64,000 nt of DNA, from contig OX336397.1 of the NCBI GenBank assembly GCA_946902985.2, positions 183,276,813 to 183,340,812 on the forward strand, written 5' to 3'. A program made the position numbers and the translations under genes. The DNA comes from Meconema thalassinum. Its lineage: Eukaryota > Arthropoda > Insecta > Orthoptera > Tettigoniidae. Positions 19,246 to 31,659 of the stretch are shown piece after piece (the stretch's first letter is position 1; each line of letters starts with the position of its first letter). A model generated the notes under the pieces. That model made no database searches and was not told the origin of the DNA. It saw only the letters and a program-made list of their open reading frames with translations.

Positions 19246-20655
19246 TTAGCCTTCATTTCACATTTTGCAAAAATGAGGAAAAAGTAGACTTATGAGATCG
19301 ACCCGGGAAAATGTCTGTCTGTCTGTCCTTCTGTCTGTCTGTCTGTCTGTCTGTGTTTGTGTCCCCCTATCAACTCCTAAACGGCTGCAGCAATCGAAAC
19401 CAAATTTGGTATGAGTGAAGATCGATACCGGAACATCTCAAATTCATACTTGAAAATGATGACAGTGCTACCATCTGCTGAATAATCGAAATTGAAATTT
19501 GAGCTCCATGTTGGATACCTTGGAATGCATGCTTGGAAACTATTCCAAAATTTGCACACAAAAAGATAATAATACTTCAGTTTAATTTTCAGAAGGCCAT
19601 ACTTGACAGTGTGCCAAAATGATTCTAAGCCTACTGATCGGTCCACTTTTTAAATGCATATAACTCCTACGCTTTCAACCAAATTTCGTATGTAGTATGT
19701 GTACATAAACAGATATGATTGGCCCTATTCTTAAGAGCCACCAGGGCTGCCAACTGTCAATAAATGCCCTCACTATTTTCATCCAAATACCAATATATCA
19801 GAAAGTATGTGCGCCAACAGCTTTAAACTTTGCACACGTATAGTACCTGACATTCTAGAATAATTTGGAGCAACTAATGTATGTCAGTGCTACCAACATG
19901 ATTCTAAACCTGCTGATAGGACAAATTTTTAAACACATGTAACTTCTCTACTATCAATTGGATTTCAACCAAATATTGTATGTGCTATGTCTACCATAAC
20001 AGATATGACTATGCGTAATCTTAAGAGCAATTAGGGCTGCCAACTGTTAATAAATTAATGCTGTTTATATTCTTACCCTAATATCAATATATCAGAAAGT
20101 ATGCAAGCCAACAGCTCTAAACATTGCTGATTTATATTATCTGACATTCTAGAATAATTTGGGGTAAGTAATATCTGTCAGTGCTGCCAACATGATTCTA
20201 AGCCTGCTGATAGATCCAATTTTAAAATACCAGTAACTTCTATGTTTGCAAATTGGTTTCATCCAAAATTGGCACAACAAGAGATGATAATATTTCCCAT
20301 GATTTTTGACCAACACATGCATGACATTGTTGCCAACATGATTTTTCGGGCACTGATAGATCCAATGTCTACCTGCTTGTAACGTCCATGCAATCCATTG
20401 GACTTCAACGAAATGTTGTATTCTGTAGCTCAAGAGATGGAACTAAGAATATATTCAGTCACCAGGGCTGCAAACTGTAGTGTTCTATTAGGCTACATTA
20501 TGACAAGTATATTTCAAACTAATTAGAAATTTCGATATTACCAACGTATGCTAATTTCGTCACTATTCTAGATAGGTCCATATATATTAATCATCGGCAT
20601 GAATCTTAAATTTTAAGAAAAGTAGGCTCTTTAGTTCGTCACGGAACTTCTTGTT
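19246..20655. mobile_element. Helentron-like non-autonomous element, copy B, inside a FLYWCH gene
   Basis: The same layout as copy A: AGCCTTCATTTCACATTTTGC at one end, a GTCTGTCT run at 19,316-19,352, a body with CCTAAACGGCTG, then GAAAAGTAGGCT, stem-loop and ACTTCTTGTT at the other. On the minus strand the left end reads GGCTAA, fitting the CTRR terminus rule of Helitrons. The flanks are the two halves of a FLYWCH coding sequence, which fixes the insertion point between the codons for CRGNLKS and KNGK. No target-site duplication is obvious, as expected for Helitrons. Confidence 0.6.
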
Positions 20656-20802
20656 ACTTTTCAGATTGCCTCGACATTTTGTTGACCGCTCTTTTGAGCA
20701 TCGCCAGAATATTATTCCATTCACATTCTGACGATTATAGTTATAAGAGTAGCCTTGATAGAGTGCACGTTGCCTACCTTTGTTGGTTGTAGTAAGTTCC
20801 AT
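20587..20802 (-). pseudogene. 5' half of a FLYWCH gene joined to element B sequence
   Basis: A 71-codon minus-strand frame. The first 48 residues are the N-terminal FLYWCH half (MELTTTNKGRQRALYQGYSY, IFWRC, CRGNLK). The last 23 (from KKFRDELK on) are encoded by the terminal stem-loop and subterminal repeat of the inserted element. The rest of the domain lies beyond the element at 18,980-19,245. The chimeric frame is probably non-functional because half of the domain is missing. Confidence 0.7.
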
Positions 20803-20996
20803 GGTAGTAACTACCCTGTCAGTACGATGTTCACACTACAAAGGTTACAACTGTTTTGCTGATGGAGTAACTTACCATAAGCTTATATATTGGCTTATGT
20901 GTTGGCATTTGTGTTGGCTTTTGTGTTGGCTTTTGTATTAGTTTTTGTATTGGCTTATTTAACAAGTTATTTTTGTCAATGTATTTATAGGATTTT

Positions 20997-22395
20997 TAGC
21001 CTACTTTTCACATTTTGCAAAAATGAGGAAAAAGTAGACTTATGAGATCGGGCAAATGTGTGTCTGTCTGGCTTTGTGTGTCCCCCCCCCCCTATCAACC
21101 CCTAAACGGCTGCAACAATCAAAAGAAAATTTGGTGGGAGTAAAGATCTATACCTGAATATCTCACGGCCATATTTGAAAATGATGTCAGTGCTACCAAC
21201 TGCTGAAAAATCACAATTGAAATTTGAGCTCCATGTTGGATATCTTGGAAGGTATACATGAGAGCTATTTCAATATTGGCACACGTATAGATAATAATAT
21301 TGCAGTTTAATTTCCAGGAGGCCAACATGGCAGTGTTGCCAAAATGATTATAAGCCTGCTGATAGGTCCAAATTTTAAATGCATATAACTTCTACACTAT
21401 CAATTGGATATCAACCAAATTTCGTATGTGGTATGTGTACATAAACAGATATGACTGAGCGTATTCTTAAGAGCCACCAGGGCTGCCAACTGTTAATTAA
21501 TGCTCTCAATTTATTTTATCCAAATACCATTATATCAGAAAGTATGCGAGCCGACAGCTTTAAACTATGCACACGTATAGTACCTGGCATTCTAGATTAA
21601 TTTGGAGTATCTTATATACGTCAGTGCTACCAACATGATTCTAAGCCTGGTGAGAGGTCCAACTTCAAATACATGTAACTTCAATACTATCATTTGGATT
21701 TCAAACAAATTTCGTGTGTGCTATGTGTACCATAACAGATACGACTATGCCGATTCTTAAGAGTAACCAGGGCTGCCAACTGTTAATAAATACTGTCTCT
21801 CTTTTTGTTACCCTAATATCAATATATCAGAAAGTAAGCAAGCCAATAGCTCTAAACTTGTCACACGTATAATACCTGGCATTCTAGATTAATTTGGAGT
21901 AACTAATATAGGCCTACGCCAGTGCTGCCAACACGATTCTAAGCCTGCTGATAGGTCCAATTTTAAAATACATGTTCTTTCTATACTAACAAATGGATTT
22001 CATCCAAAATTGGTACAAGACGAGATCATAATATTTCAGATTGTTTCTGACCAACACATGCATGACATTGTTACCAACATAATTTTACGCGCGCTGATAA
22101 ATCCAAGGTCTAACTGCATGTAACGTGCATGCCATCCATTGGACTTCAACCAAATTTTGTATTCTGTACCTTAAGAGATGCAACTAACAATAGCCTATAT
22201 TCAGTCACCAGGGCTGCCAACTGTACTGCTCTATTAGGCCACATTATATAAGGTATATTTCGAACTAATTAGGAATTTCGATATTACCAACTTAATTTCG
22301 TCATTATTCTAGATAGGTCTATATAGATTGGCAAGAATTTTAAATTTCAAGAAAAGTAAGCTCTTTAGTTCGTCACGGAACTTCTTGTTTTTCTT
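20997..22395. mobile_element. Helentron-like non-autonomous element, copy C
   Basis: Starts TTTTAGCCTACTTTTCACATTTTG, has a GTCTGTCTG tract at about 21,060 and ends with GAAAAGTAAGCTCTTTAG, the stem-loop and CTTCTTGTTTTT. It is repeated internally (the GCCAACATGATTCTAAGCCTGCTGATAGGTCC phrase recurs about every 300-340 bp), as are A and B. No coding capacity. Confidence 0.55.
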
Positions 22396-22439
22396 GGTCT
22401 TGGAAAGTATCTGAAAGAGAGGAAATATTTATAGACTTA

Positions 22440-22800
22440 ACCTCAGCTCACCTATCATAACCTAACCTAACCTAACTTCACCTAACCTAACCTAACTAAC
22501 CTAAATTTACCTAACCTAGGCTAACGTAATCTAACCTAACCTAATATAACCAAACCTAACTTTACCTACCTAATCTAACCTAACCTAACCTTACCTAACC
22601 TAACTTCACCTAACCTAACCTAACCCAACCCAACCTTTCAAATCTCAGATGATAATTAAATTCTATGCATAGTCGAGTTGGAACCCAAGACCTCAGGGGA
22701 AACACAATTATTTTTAGTGGCTTATTTTGGTAGCTTATTTTGATGGCTAACCTGACTTTACCTAACCTAACCTAACCTAATCTCAGCTCACCTCGGATAG
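22440..22800. repeat. Interstitial CCTAA telomere-like tract
   Basis: Many imperfect CCTAA units at 22,440-22,640 and again at 22,745-22,790, with degenerate interruptions (TTCACC, TTTACC). CCTAA/TTAGG is the ancestral insect telomere repeat. The degeneracy and internal position make this an old interstitial tract or a degenerate satellite. Confidence 0.75.
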
Positions 22801-23265
22801 CACTAGTGAGTTTTCATATCCTCTGCTAGGTAGCATGCTAGTAGTTCAGGTAGTGCTCATATTTACCGATAGGTAGCGGAAACATACTTTGCGTTTTGCA
22901 TGTGACTCATGTGAAGTTTGATAGCGTGCAAGACCTGCTTGTATAAGCTCTGTATATAAACTATACAATTAACCATTAAATGTTCAGAACTAACATGTGT
23001 AGCCATAATTAGGGTATATAGGAGACCCTTAGCAAGAATGGCTGTCTAACCCACCAGTCTACAGCCTTGTCATACGCAGTAAGCACCTGTTCGCAGAAAG
23101 TGGTTCCTGATAATAATGGACTTGATGAATATGAAACGTCTTTTGATTGTCGTCTTAAATCCTATACCACGTTGTTCATTATATGGCACTTAACCAGGCT
23201 CTAGATCATGGACTAAAATTGGTAAAAATCCATCGTATGCCTTTAGCACAGGTCTTTGTTTAAAC
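22800..23265. other. No recognisable gene
   Basis: Mixed-composition sequence with no open frame of note and no repeat boundary I can define. Confidence 0.4.
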
Positions 23266-23269
23266 TTTA

Positions 23270-23945
23270 ACACACGATGAATCTCCGACCATGGGTTCGG
23301 GAGATATCGGCTCGCATTAAAAACTGCTGGCGCTATGAGTTTAAACCGCCCCCACCCCCCAACTGCACAGTTCTTGTCATAGAGACTTGAAATTTATTTA
23401 GGCGGTAGAGGGGGTTAGGGTCATTTATTTATGTCAAATAAACATTTTTGTAGAATTCCTAGTTTCCTCAATATATGAATTTCAAAATTGGACTGTTTAA
23501 AAAAAAATTAAAAAGCTCCATTATAAATAACAAAGAAAATAGAGACTGTTCGTTTGAACCATCGTACAACGTTCTATCATCATTGCTTTTAAGAGTATTG
23601 CCTATTTTCAAAAACAAAATTTTTCATTTTTTTTTGAAAAATATAAAAAGTGATCTATAGGAAAGAGGACGTCAGCCCGAGTCGAACGACACCTCATTTG
23701 TGAAAATGGGACCATGGGCTCGCGGGATATCTGCTGAAAGGTTGATACGAGGAGGGATCAAAAAGTTGTGAGTTAGAACTGTCATTGCTCCCCTACTCCC
23801 AAGCAAAGCCGGGAAGATTGCTAGTATGTAATAAAATACTACGTGTTGTATCTTCCAACAATCTCCATTCAATTACTAAAATAACTGTTCCCAAACAAAG
23901 CCGGGGCTGATTGCTAGTATGTAATAAAATACTACGTGTTGTATG
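23270..23945. repeat. Inverted, truncated copy of the 93-bp array plus its flank
   Basis: From 23,800 to 23,945 there are about 1.6 copies of the 93-bp unit (AAGCAAAGCCGGG..GATTGCTAGTATGT). From 23,270 to 23,800 the sequence is the reverse complement of about 11,530-12,030 (CACCTCATTTGTGAAAATGG, GGGAGATATCGGCTCGCATT). The association of the two parts at both loci indicates one mobile unit. Confidence 0.75.
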
Positions 23946-23959
23946 GTTTCTATGACCGA

Positions 23960-24345
23960 ATGCCCTTCCTTACACAAACCACAGAAAAAAAGGTTTTTGG
24001 TGATGTTACCTCCTAAGAGGCTGAGTGCAGGTCTCTCAGGTCAACGCATGTCTACGCATGGATAAAACAAATAAATAAACCTGGCAAAAAATTACAATAA
24101 AACAGCCGTTGTGTTAAGGAAGGTAACGTCCCAGCATTGTCTTTGTGTAAATGTAAAAAAAGTACACAATAAAAATAAAAATTAAAATGGTTAAAGTGAA
24201 AATCGAATCAACATCTCCCCGGTTTTGACTTTAAACTAAATGTATCCTGTTTCAGTCTTAAAGCCAGAATTAAATTTCATGACAGTGTCGGGGATCAAAC
24301 CCTGGTCTTTACAGTAAATGTAAAGGTAAGTAATACCAATTTTAT
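23960..24345 (-). repeat. Probable degraded tRNA-derived SINE
   Basis: Contains the GCTGAGTGCAGG and AGGGATCAAACCCTGG-like box B region seen in the better copies that follow. Boundaries are uncertain. Confidence 0.4.
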
Positions 24346-24354
24346 GCTGTAGTT

Positions 24355-24580
24355 AAGTCTTTAGTCTTTTGACTTGTTTATGCAGTTCTTCATGCCTCTG
24401 TGTCCTGAGCTAATCGTTTCATTTCTACATAGCTACAATTCCCTACATCAGAGGCAATCTGTTTAACATATTCTAACCTTGGTATACCCCTACAGTCCTT
24501 GTCCTCGACCCTTCCTTCCATAACTAAACTTGCTATTCCTGGGTGTCTTAGTATGTGTCCTACCAACCTATCTCTTTGTT
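24355..24580 (-). mobile_element. 3' fragment of the LINE family at 16.3 kb
   Basis: The reverse complement matches 17,760-17,970, including GGACACATACTAAGACACCC, the GGTAGACC region and TGAAGACTCAAA-type tail words. Heavily 5' truncated, no useful frame. Confidence 0.8.
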
Positions 24581-24669
24581 TTATTATCGGTCGCTAAAAT
24601 AAATTTCTATTTACACTTGTATTTATTTGTTACTATATCTACCCATAACAAATATGTATGTTTGAGTCA

Positions 24670-24930
24670 TTAGTCTTGGACTGGTTTGAGATGGAGCGCT
24701 CCATGCCTCCCTGTGCTGAGCTAATCATTTCATCTCTACATAGCTACCACAACCTACATGCAAGGCTATCTGTTTAACATATTCTAACATTGGTATACCC
24801 CTACAATTCTTGTCCTCGACCCTTCGTTCCATAACTAAGTTTGCTAGTCACGGGTGTCATAGTATGTGTGTGTGTAAGTGTGTGACTATATACGCCCTAC
24901 CAACCTATGTTTTGTTTTTGTTAGAATACG
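24670..24930 (-). mobile_element. Second 3' LINE fragment
   Basis: Same 3' end as 17,760-17,970 in reverse complement, with GTGTGTGTGTAAGTGTGTG inserted near 24,860. Heavily truncated. Confidence 0.75.
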
Positions 24931-24934
24931 CTAA

Positions 24935-25250
24935 AACACCTTGATAACCTGAAAGAGTGTGTGTACTTTTAATTCAGATAAGGATTGGAAGGATGCGCCT
25001 AAGGCCTTTGGTTAAGATATATCCCAGCATTTGCCTGGAGTAGAAGTGGAAAACCACAGAAAACAACTTCCAGAATGGCTGAGGTATGAATCATACACAG
25101 ATCCTCTCAGTTTTTGCCTCACAATGCTGAGTGTACCCCGCTCCAGTCCTGAGACCAAAGATTAAATTGCTTAGCAGAGCCTGGAATCGAATCTGTACTA
25201 CAATTATGACAGCCAAGATTATTAACCGCTACACCACGAGGTGGACATGG
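24935..25250 (-). repeat. tRNA-derived SINE, copy 1
   Basis: On the minus strand the head has a box-A-like GTGGTGTAGCGGTTA and box-B-like GATTCGATTCCA about 40 bases on, followed by a conserved body (GGTACACTCAGC, CTCAGCCATTCTGGAAGT, GGTTTTCCACTTCTACTCCAGG). Copies 2 and 3 share this order. Such pol III promoter elements mark tRNA-derived SINEs; it is not a tRNA gene since no cloverleaf follows. Confidence 0.7.
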
Positions 25251-25274
25251 ATATTACAGCAGTAGTAGTTGTTG

Positions 25275-25665
25275 TTGTTTCATTTAAGGGACTTTGATAT
25301 CATGATTATATAGTCCCCGTGTACTTAGGTGTGTGTTGAATTTGTCTGACAACCTGTATAATTGTGATGGCTGTATTAGTGTGTGTATTTATAATTCTGA
25401 TGAGGATTGAAAAGAGGCGGTCTAGGCTTTCAATTAAGATATATCCCACCATTTGCCTGGAGTAGCAGTGGAAAACCACAAAAACTACTTCTAGGATGGC
25501 TGAGGTAAAAGTCAAACCCACATCTTCTCAGTTTTGTCTCATAAGGCTAAGTGTACCCCATTGCAGCCCTCAAACCTGAATTAAAATTGTTAGCAGAGCC
25601 ACGAACCAAACCCTGACTTGATAGGTGACTGTCAAGAATACTAGCCACTACACCAAGATATGTTT
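25275..25665 (-). repeat. tRNA-derived SINE, copy 2
   Basis: The same family as 24,935-25,250: box A near 25,655, box B near 25,600 (GGTTTGGTTCGTGG), then the shared body with AGCCATCCTAGAAGTAG and GGTTTTCCACTGC. It is more decayed. Confidence 0.65.
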
Positions 25666-26009
25666 CATGAATATTAGTTGTTGTTATCGTTGTCATTGTT
25701 TCTTTAAGGGCCTTGCGATATTGTGACCATGTAGCCCAGTATACTGTACTTTGGTGTGTGTTTTGTCTGAGTAATCAAATCGTTAGATTTATCACATACA
25801 TACACACACACACTCGCAGTAGAGCCAGCTGCTGTTTGGCGGAAGTGTAACGTAACACTTATTGCAAGCTACGGTGTATTCTTATCAAGCAAGGTCGGGC
25901 AAGGCCTACTGTACATTGTAATCATTTTTATATATACATCGCCGTGCGTGAGTTAAATAATTATAATAATGTCTATGTCTGTCTGTACTTATAAATAATA
26001 ATAACAATG

Positions 26010-26240
26010 TGTGTTTGGGTCTTCAGTCTTTGACTGGTTTAACACAGCTCTCCATGCCACCTGTCCTGAGCTAATCGTTTCATCTCTACATAGCTACCAC
26101 AACCTACATTAAAAGGAATCAGATTAACATATTCTAACCTTGGTCTACCCCTACAGTTCTTGTCCTCAACCCTTTCTTCCATAACTGAGCTTGCTATTCC
26201 TAGATGTCTTAGTATGTGCTCTACCAACCTATCTCATTTT
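26010..26240 (-). mobile_element. Third 3' LINE fragment, short open frame
   Basis: Reads HILRHLGIAS, then NCRGRPR and GSYVEMKRLAQDR on the minus strand, the C-terminal words of the 16.3 kb LINE. It shows the intact form of the site that is frameshifted at 17,828. Confidence 0.85.
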
Positions 26241-26244
26241 TTTA

Positions 26245-26585
26245 GAATATGGTAAAATCACCTTGATAACCTGTGCTATTGTAATTGGTGTATTAGTGCG
26301 TGTATTTATAATTCCGATGAGAATTGGTAGGAGGCGGCCGTGGCCGTAACTTAAGATATACACCTGCATTTGCCTGGAGTAGCAGAGGAAAACCATAGAA
26401 AACTACTTCCAGAATGGCTGAGGTAGGAATCAAACCCAGCTCCTGTCAGTTTTGCCTCACAAGGCTGAGTGTACCTCGTTCTAGTACTAAGACCAGAAAT
26501 TAAATTTCTTGGCAGAGCGGTGATACAAATCCAGGCCTCTGAGGTGATAGCCAAAAATGCTAGCCACTACACTAAGAGGTAGACA
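26245..26585 (-). repeat. tRNA-derived SINE, copy 3
   Basis: Box A near 26,575 (TAGTGTAGTGGCTAGCA) and box B near 26,530, then the common body and the CCAGGCAAATGCAGG end near 26,370. Confidence 0.7.
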
Positions 26586-26629
26586 ATATAAGGCTGGTCT
26601 TGATTGTACATGATCAATCAATAATTACC

Positions 26630-26632
<3 letters not shown>

Positions 26633-26695
<63 letters not shown>
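26633..26695. repeat. (TAA)n microsatellite
   Basis: About 21 uninterrupted ATA/AAT trinucleotides. The poly-isoleucine frame it produces on the minus strand is an artefact. Confidence 0.95.
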
Positions 26696-26698
<3 letters not shown>

Positions 26699-26754
26699 TT
26701 CCATTTAGCAACTTAACATTGTCAACCTCTCCCTGTGACGTCATCCACGGTCTC

Positions 26755-26880
26755 AGGGCGTGGTGGCCATCTTGCACGTTAGCCCTTGTGCCAGCTATGA
26801 CTGTCCCCTCCATAAGTATAACATAGGGCTGGTTGCGCGCGGCGGTCATCTTGCCCATTAGCCCCTGTGCCAGGATCGGC
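26755..26880. repeat. Short tandem duplication, about 83-bp spacing
   Basis: GTGGCCATCTTGCACGTTAG..CTTGTGCCA is repeated as GCGGTCATCTTGCCCATTAG..CTGTGCCA. Confidence 0.6.
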
Positions 26881-27039
26881 TTATATTACCTACATTTATC
26901 CCCACAAATTTTCGATTTTTCGTAAAGTTTAGTCTCTAATGTTTTTGACAATTTATGTTCTAAACTTTGTTCCAATTTTTTAGAATTTTGAACCATATCT
27001 AACCTCATTGTTTCTGAGTTTTGCAAGATTTTTAATTCC

Positions 27040-28290
27040 ATGAGGAAATAAACGAACTTCTGCCAGAGAACCAGTTTCGGTTTAGAAAGGGACGATCCAC
27101 ACTAGAACTCCTGCTAAACCAAATATGGGATGCCTTAGAGGACAACGGAAAATATTACACCTTTTCCATAGATTTCACAAAGGCTTTCAACCTGATGAAT
27201 AGAAATCTAGTGACAGAAAATCTAAAGGAGATGCTAGGCATAAACAATATATGGGCCAATATCATCACATCAACACTGCAATGGAACGAAGTATGATTTT
27301 CGCACGCCCTCACTCTATCAGAACCGATAGACCAATCAAACGGGGTCCTAAAGGGAGACCCGCTGAGCCCCTTGCTGTTTATAATATCAACCACAGATAT
27401 CCAAAAAAAATAGCCTATGCGCATATGCTGATGGCATTGTAATTGGATCCAGAGATTTAACAAAACTCCAGGAAACTGTAAATGACGTGCAAACGTGGTG
27501 GTCCGAACATAAGCTGGACATCAACATCTCAAAAACAGACACCAAGATCTTCGGGAAATGATGGAGAGTGCCCGCCTTAGCAGAGATTTTCATTCGGGAT
27601 AAAAAGTTAAAGATAGTTCCCGACTTTAAATATTTAGGCATCACACTGCAATCGAGCGCAAATTGTTTCACAAAACATGTTACAGATATGGTAAGCCAAG
27701 TAATGATGGCAATGCACGAAATAAAATACATCAGATCACTCAGTATGGAGACAGCAATGTTGCTATTCAGAGTAAAAATTCTTCCAATAATGACCTATAG
27801 CATTGAAATCATCTGGGCACATATAACAACGAGGAACCTATCCACCTTGTAAAGGGTGAAAGCGTAGTACATAAAGAAGGTGATAGGGGTATCAAAAACG
27901 ACACGATCTAGACTTGTATATCTCCTGGCAAAGTAATCCTTCCTCGTAGATGACCTCAGTTCAAGCATACCCCTACCGAGCACAGGTGCATCAGAGAAAC
28001 TGCTGGCAACTTAAATGGAGAAGAGAGAAGAAGTACAACCAGACTTCTTTGGCACAGGGGCCATGATAGGCCACGCGTGAACAAAAGCTAATTTTGAATT
28101 TATACATGTCATTACAAGATTGGCAGTTCACGGTTTTCACCACCTACTCTGCAAATCAAAACACTTCCATGACACAAGTATAGACTGTGAGTGCACACTA
28201 TGTGGAGAAATGTGTGACGGTACCACTCAGATTTCTGTACAAGAAGAACAATGTCTACAAATGATTATGCAAATATGTAACCCATCAATG
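27040..28290 (+). mobile_element. Decayed non-LTR retrotransposon, RT and C-terminal part
   Basis: RT words appear in order over several frames: NQFRFRKGRSTLE, FSIDFTKAFN, then YADGIVIGS (the canonical YADD has become YADG), INISKT and FKYLGITL. Downstream, CECTLCGEMC near 28,180 suggests a C-terminal zinc-knuckle-like tail. Stops and frameshifts are frequent and the 5' part is missing. The clade is not assigned. Confidence 0.8.
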
Positions 28291-28329
28291 TACCCTTATT
28301 TTCGAGTTATGGCTATTTGTCTGCGCTAA

Positions 28330-29990
28330 ATATATTAATAAATGAATTTTATTTCAAAATACAAAACTTAACACGTCCTCTTTACTTGGATTTACAACTC
28401 CCATTTAATAAAAAATTCTACCAGCTTATGTCATTTGCGAAAGCAAGTGACGAACAGCTCAAGCCCCTTCGTCACAGGCGCCATTTTTCTCTCTCTCCCC
28501 TCTTGTGCCCGTTTACACCGAAGTCCAACGACCACATTTGCAAATTCCCGAAATCAGTTTAGCACGAGATAAAAACATCTCAGGGTCTATCTTGGAGAAA
28601 ACTAAAATCATTAGTTGACATCACTGATCTCGGCAATAGGCAAGCAAGGGAGAAAGAAGAAGAAGTGAAAATATCACAATTTTCTAAAATAGTCCCATTT
28701 TATTACAAATTTGAATTTTTAAATCAATTCAAAATCATCATTATCAACGAAAGAAATATCACTCAACATAAAAAATCAACACCAGAAAATATACGATCCT
28801 AAAAACTCGAAGTTGATAACCAGAAATTATCAGTCCACCTGGTATCAATTTTCGATTCAATATTTTCGCTAATTACAAACTGGGTGGTCGAGATTAAATT
28901 AATAGTTCGTCTGACCCCTGTCTATATATACACTCGTCACTTCTATTTATGTTTAAATAAACATAACACTGATAATAAAATTTTAGAAGATCATTGTCCG
29001 TTCCTAATTGTTGAAGTTTGACAAAATTGGTTGTCTCTTTGGAGAAAATATTATTTCATGTGATTTCCAAGAAAATTGAGTTTCTAATAATACTGAAATA
29101 AATACACAAATATTTCTTGTAGAATTATCAAGTCGTGAAATACCAATATTCGACCAACATAATGCCCAATATTAATATTGTTTGCATGTTGATAAATTAT
29201 TTTATTATTTTATGTTACAAATACACATAATTATTACCCTCAGTTGGTTTAACATTACCAAATAATTATTTATTTTCCATTCTTACTGATGCTATTTAAA
29301 ATAACCACATTATCTTACTCAACACATATTGTTGTAATTATTACCACAATTAATTAAATAAATTTATTTCGTCATCAAATAATAATTATTATTATCCCTA
29401 TTAACTCTCAAAAATAATTAAGTTCAGAAAAATAATCAGCAATATTATTAATTACAATAATATCTATAATAGACATCACTCCTATCAAAATGATGATTGA
29501 CATCTAAGCAATTTAACTTGTTCTGAAATTTGATTTATTTTATGCACTCAACATATTAATTTCTTTTCAGGATCCGGGTAGGTTTTAAAAAAACTAGGAA
29601 TATTTTATTTAATAGGCGAAATATCTGGAAATCTGGAGAAATTACTCATGTATTAGAACTAAAATCCTTCGACAGTACTTGAATTGACAGAAATATGGGG
29701 CGGTAACTCGACTCAACCCTTTGCACAACGAGCAAACATGTGCTCCAACTAATTCCTCTTTCGACTCGGAAATATATTTTCCTAGTGGACGACTCCTAGC
29801 CTCCAAACAACTCATACATTAATGCCGACACACATGCTGCATAATATTTATTATTACAAATAATCATATCATATGATTCCTTCTTTTATTACAATTGTTT
29901 ACTATTTCGATCATACAGATAATCTCCTGTATTCTATTCAAACAATACTAAGATCTTGTGCAAAATAAATGTCTTCCAAACATTATTTCT
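28330..29990. other. AT-rich spacer without recognisable genes
   Basis: AAT/ATT-rich low-complexity DNA with TTTCAG and similar motifs but no convincing exon. Short frames at 28,317-28,562 have no domain. Confidence 0.5.
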
Positions 29991-30014
29991 ATTTCATCCT
30001 GGTCAAAATCCTTT

Positions 30015-31650
30015 CCCTGCCTCTATTAACAATTCTTCTTCTTCGTCTTTTCCCGTTCATGCGGGGTTGACGTTTCTGACAAGTCGTTCCCATTTTCCTC
30101 GGTCCCAAATGGTGTTTTCTGATAACTGCTTCTCCCGGAGATCATCCTTCACGCAGTCCATCCATCTTCTTCTAGGCCTGCCTCTTTCCCTTTTGCCTTC
30201 CACCTCCAGATCAAGTACTCGCCTTCATACATAACTCTCATCCCTGCGCTTAATGTGGCCATACCAGAACAAGCGTCTTTCTTGCACCATTTTTGATATT
30301 CCAGTCACTTTTACGCTGCCTCGTATGAAGGTGTTTTTGATGTGATCGTTTCTTGTAACTCCACACATCCATCTTGGCATCTTCATTTCAGCTACATCCA
30401 GTCGCTTGCACTGTGACTGCACTGTTGGCCAAGTTTCTGCTCCGTATAGCATTGCAGGTCTCACTGCACATTCATAGGCTTTACCCTTTATTTGGATATC
30501 CAGTCTCCTGTCACAGAGAATACCAGATAACCTTTTCCAGTTTAACCAGGCAGCCTGAATTCGGTGGGTAATTTCCAGATCTAGATTGCCATCGTCAGAT
30601 ACAGTGGATCCCAAATACTTGAAACTGTCCCTTGCCTGTAGCTGGCTACCATCCATCTGAATAGTTTCATTTCCAGTTCCTCCAAGGCACAGGTATTCGG
30701 TCTTATTCCTACTGATTTAAAGGCCTCTGTCCTCTATGGCTCTTCTCCAGCATTCCAGTTTATATTCAAGCTCTTCCCTGTTTGTGCTACATAAGACAAT
30801 ATCATCTGCAAATAGCATACACAGAGGAGCAGGTTCTCTTAAGCTTTCAGAGAAAACGTGCTTTATAAGATAAAAAATATAGGGGCTTAGTGCAGATCCT
30901 TGGTGAAGACCTACTTGAACCGGTGTAGTATCTGAAAATCCTACACTGCTTCTAATTCGTGTCCTTGCTCCACGGTACATATCCTGAACAATGCGCACAT
31001 ACCTCTCCGGTACTCCCTTGCATCTCATGCATCTCCATACTTCCTGACGGGGCACCCGATCATAAGCTTTCTCTAGGTCTATGAACACCATATGTAGTTC
31101 TTTTTTCTCCTCCCTGTGCTTTTCCATGGCCTGCCTAAGTGCAAAAATAGCATCTGTTGTTCCCTTTCCCGGCATAAATCCAAACTGTTCATCTGCTATT
31201 GTCGTCTCCACCCGAAGCCTACTTTCAATAACTTTCTCCCAGATCTTCATTGTGTGCGACATGAGTTTTATTCCTCTGTAATTTGCTCAATCCTGAAAGT
31301 CACCTTTCTCCTTATAAATGGGAATTATGGTACCCTCCCGTCATTCCTTGTGCATTACTTCCTCTTGAAGTACCTGTTGGAATAGATTCTACAACATATC
31401 TATGCCCTCTTCACCCAGACAGTTCCAAGCCTCCACTGGAATTTCATCGGGGCCGGTTGTTTTTCTACATTTCATTTTCCTAATAGCAGTTACAACCTCT
31501 TCCCTGTTAATGCCAGTTGTTACGTTGTGATTTGGGATACCATCCTCAAACAAAGCATTTTCCTCATTTAGCAATTTTTTAAAAGATTTCTCCCATCTCT
31601 TCTTAATATGCTCATCATCTTGAATTACAATTCCTCTATTTAACAATACT
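30015..31650 (-). mobile_element. Decayed RTE-like non-LTR retrotransposon
   Basis: On the minus strand the N-terminal part of the RT (KMKCRKTTGPDEIP), then MSHTMKIWEKVIE, FGFMPGKGT, FIDLEKAYDRVPR, VGLHQGSALSP and FADDIVLC are followed by FKYLGSTVS, AVRPAMLYGAETWP, the RRLFWYGH region and GRPRRRW near 30,180. This order is the one I associate with RTE-clade elements. Stops at about 30,720 and 31,285 and shifts break the frame, and the endonuclease is absent. Confidence 0.88.
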
Positions 31651-31659
31651 TCATCGTAT

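Noticed and set aside
26625..26858. Minus-strand frame ending in poly-isoleucine
   Set aside because: It is the translation of a (TAA)n microsatellite.
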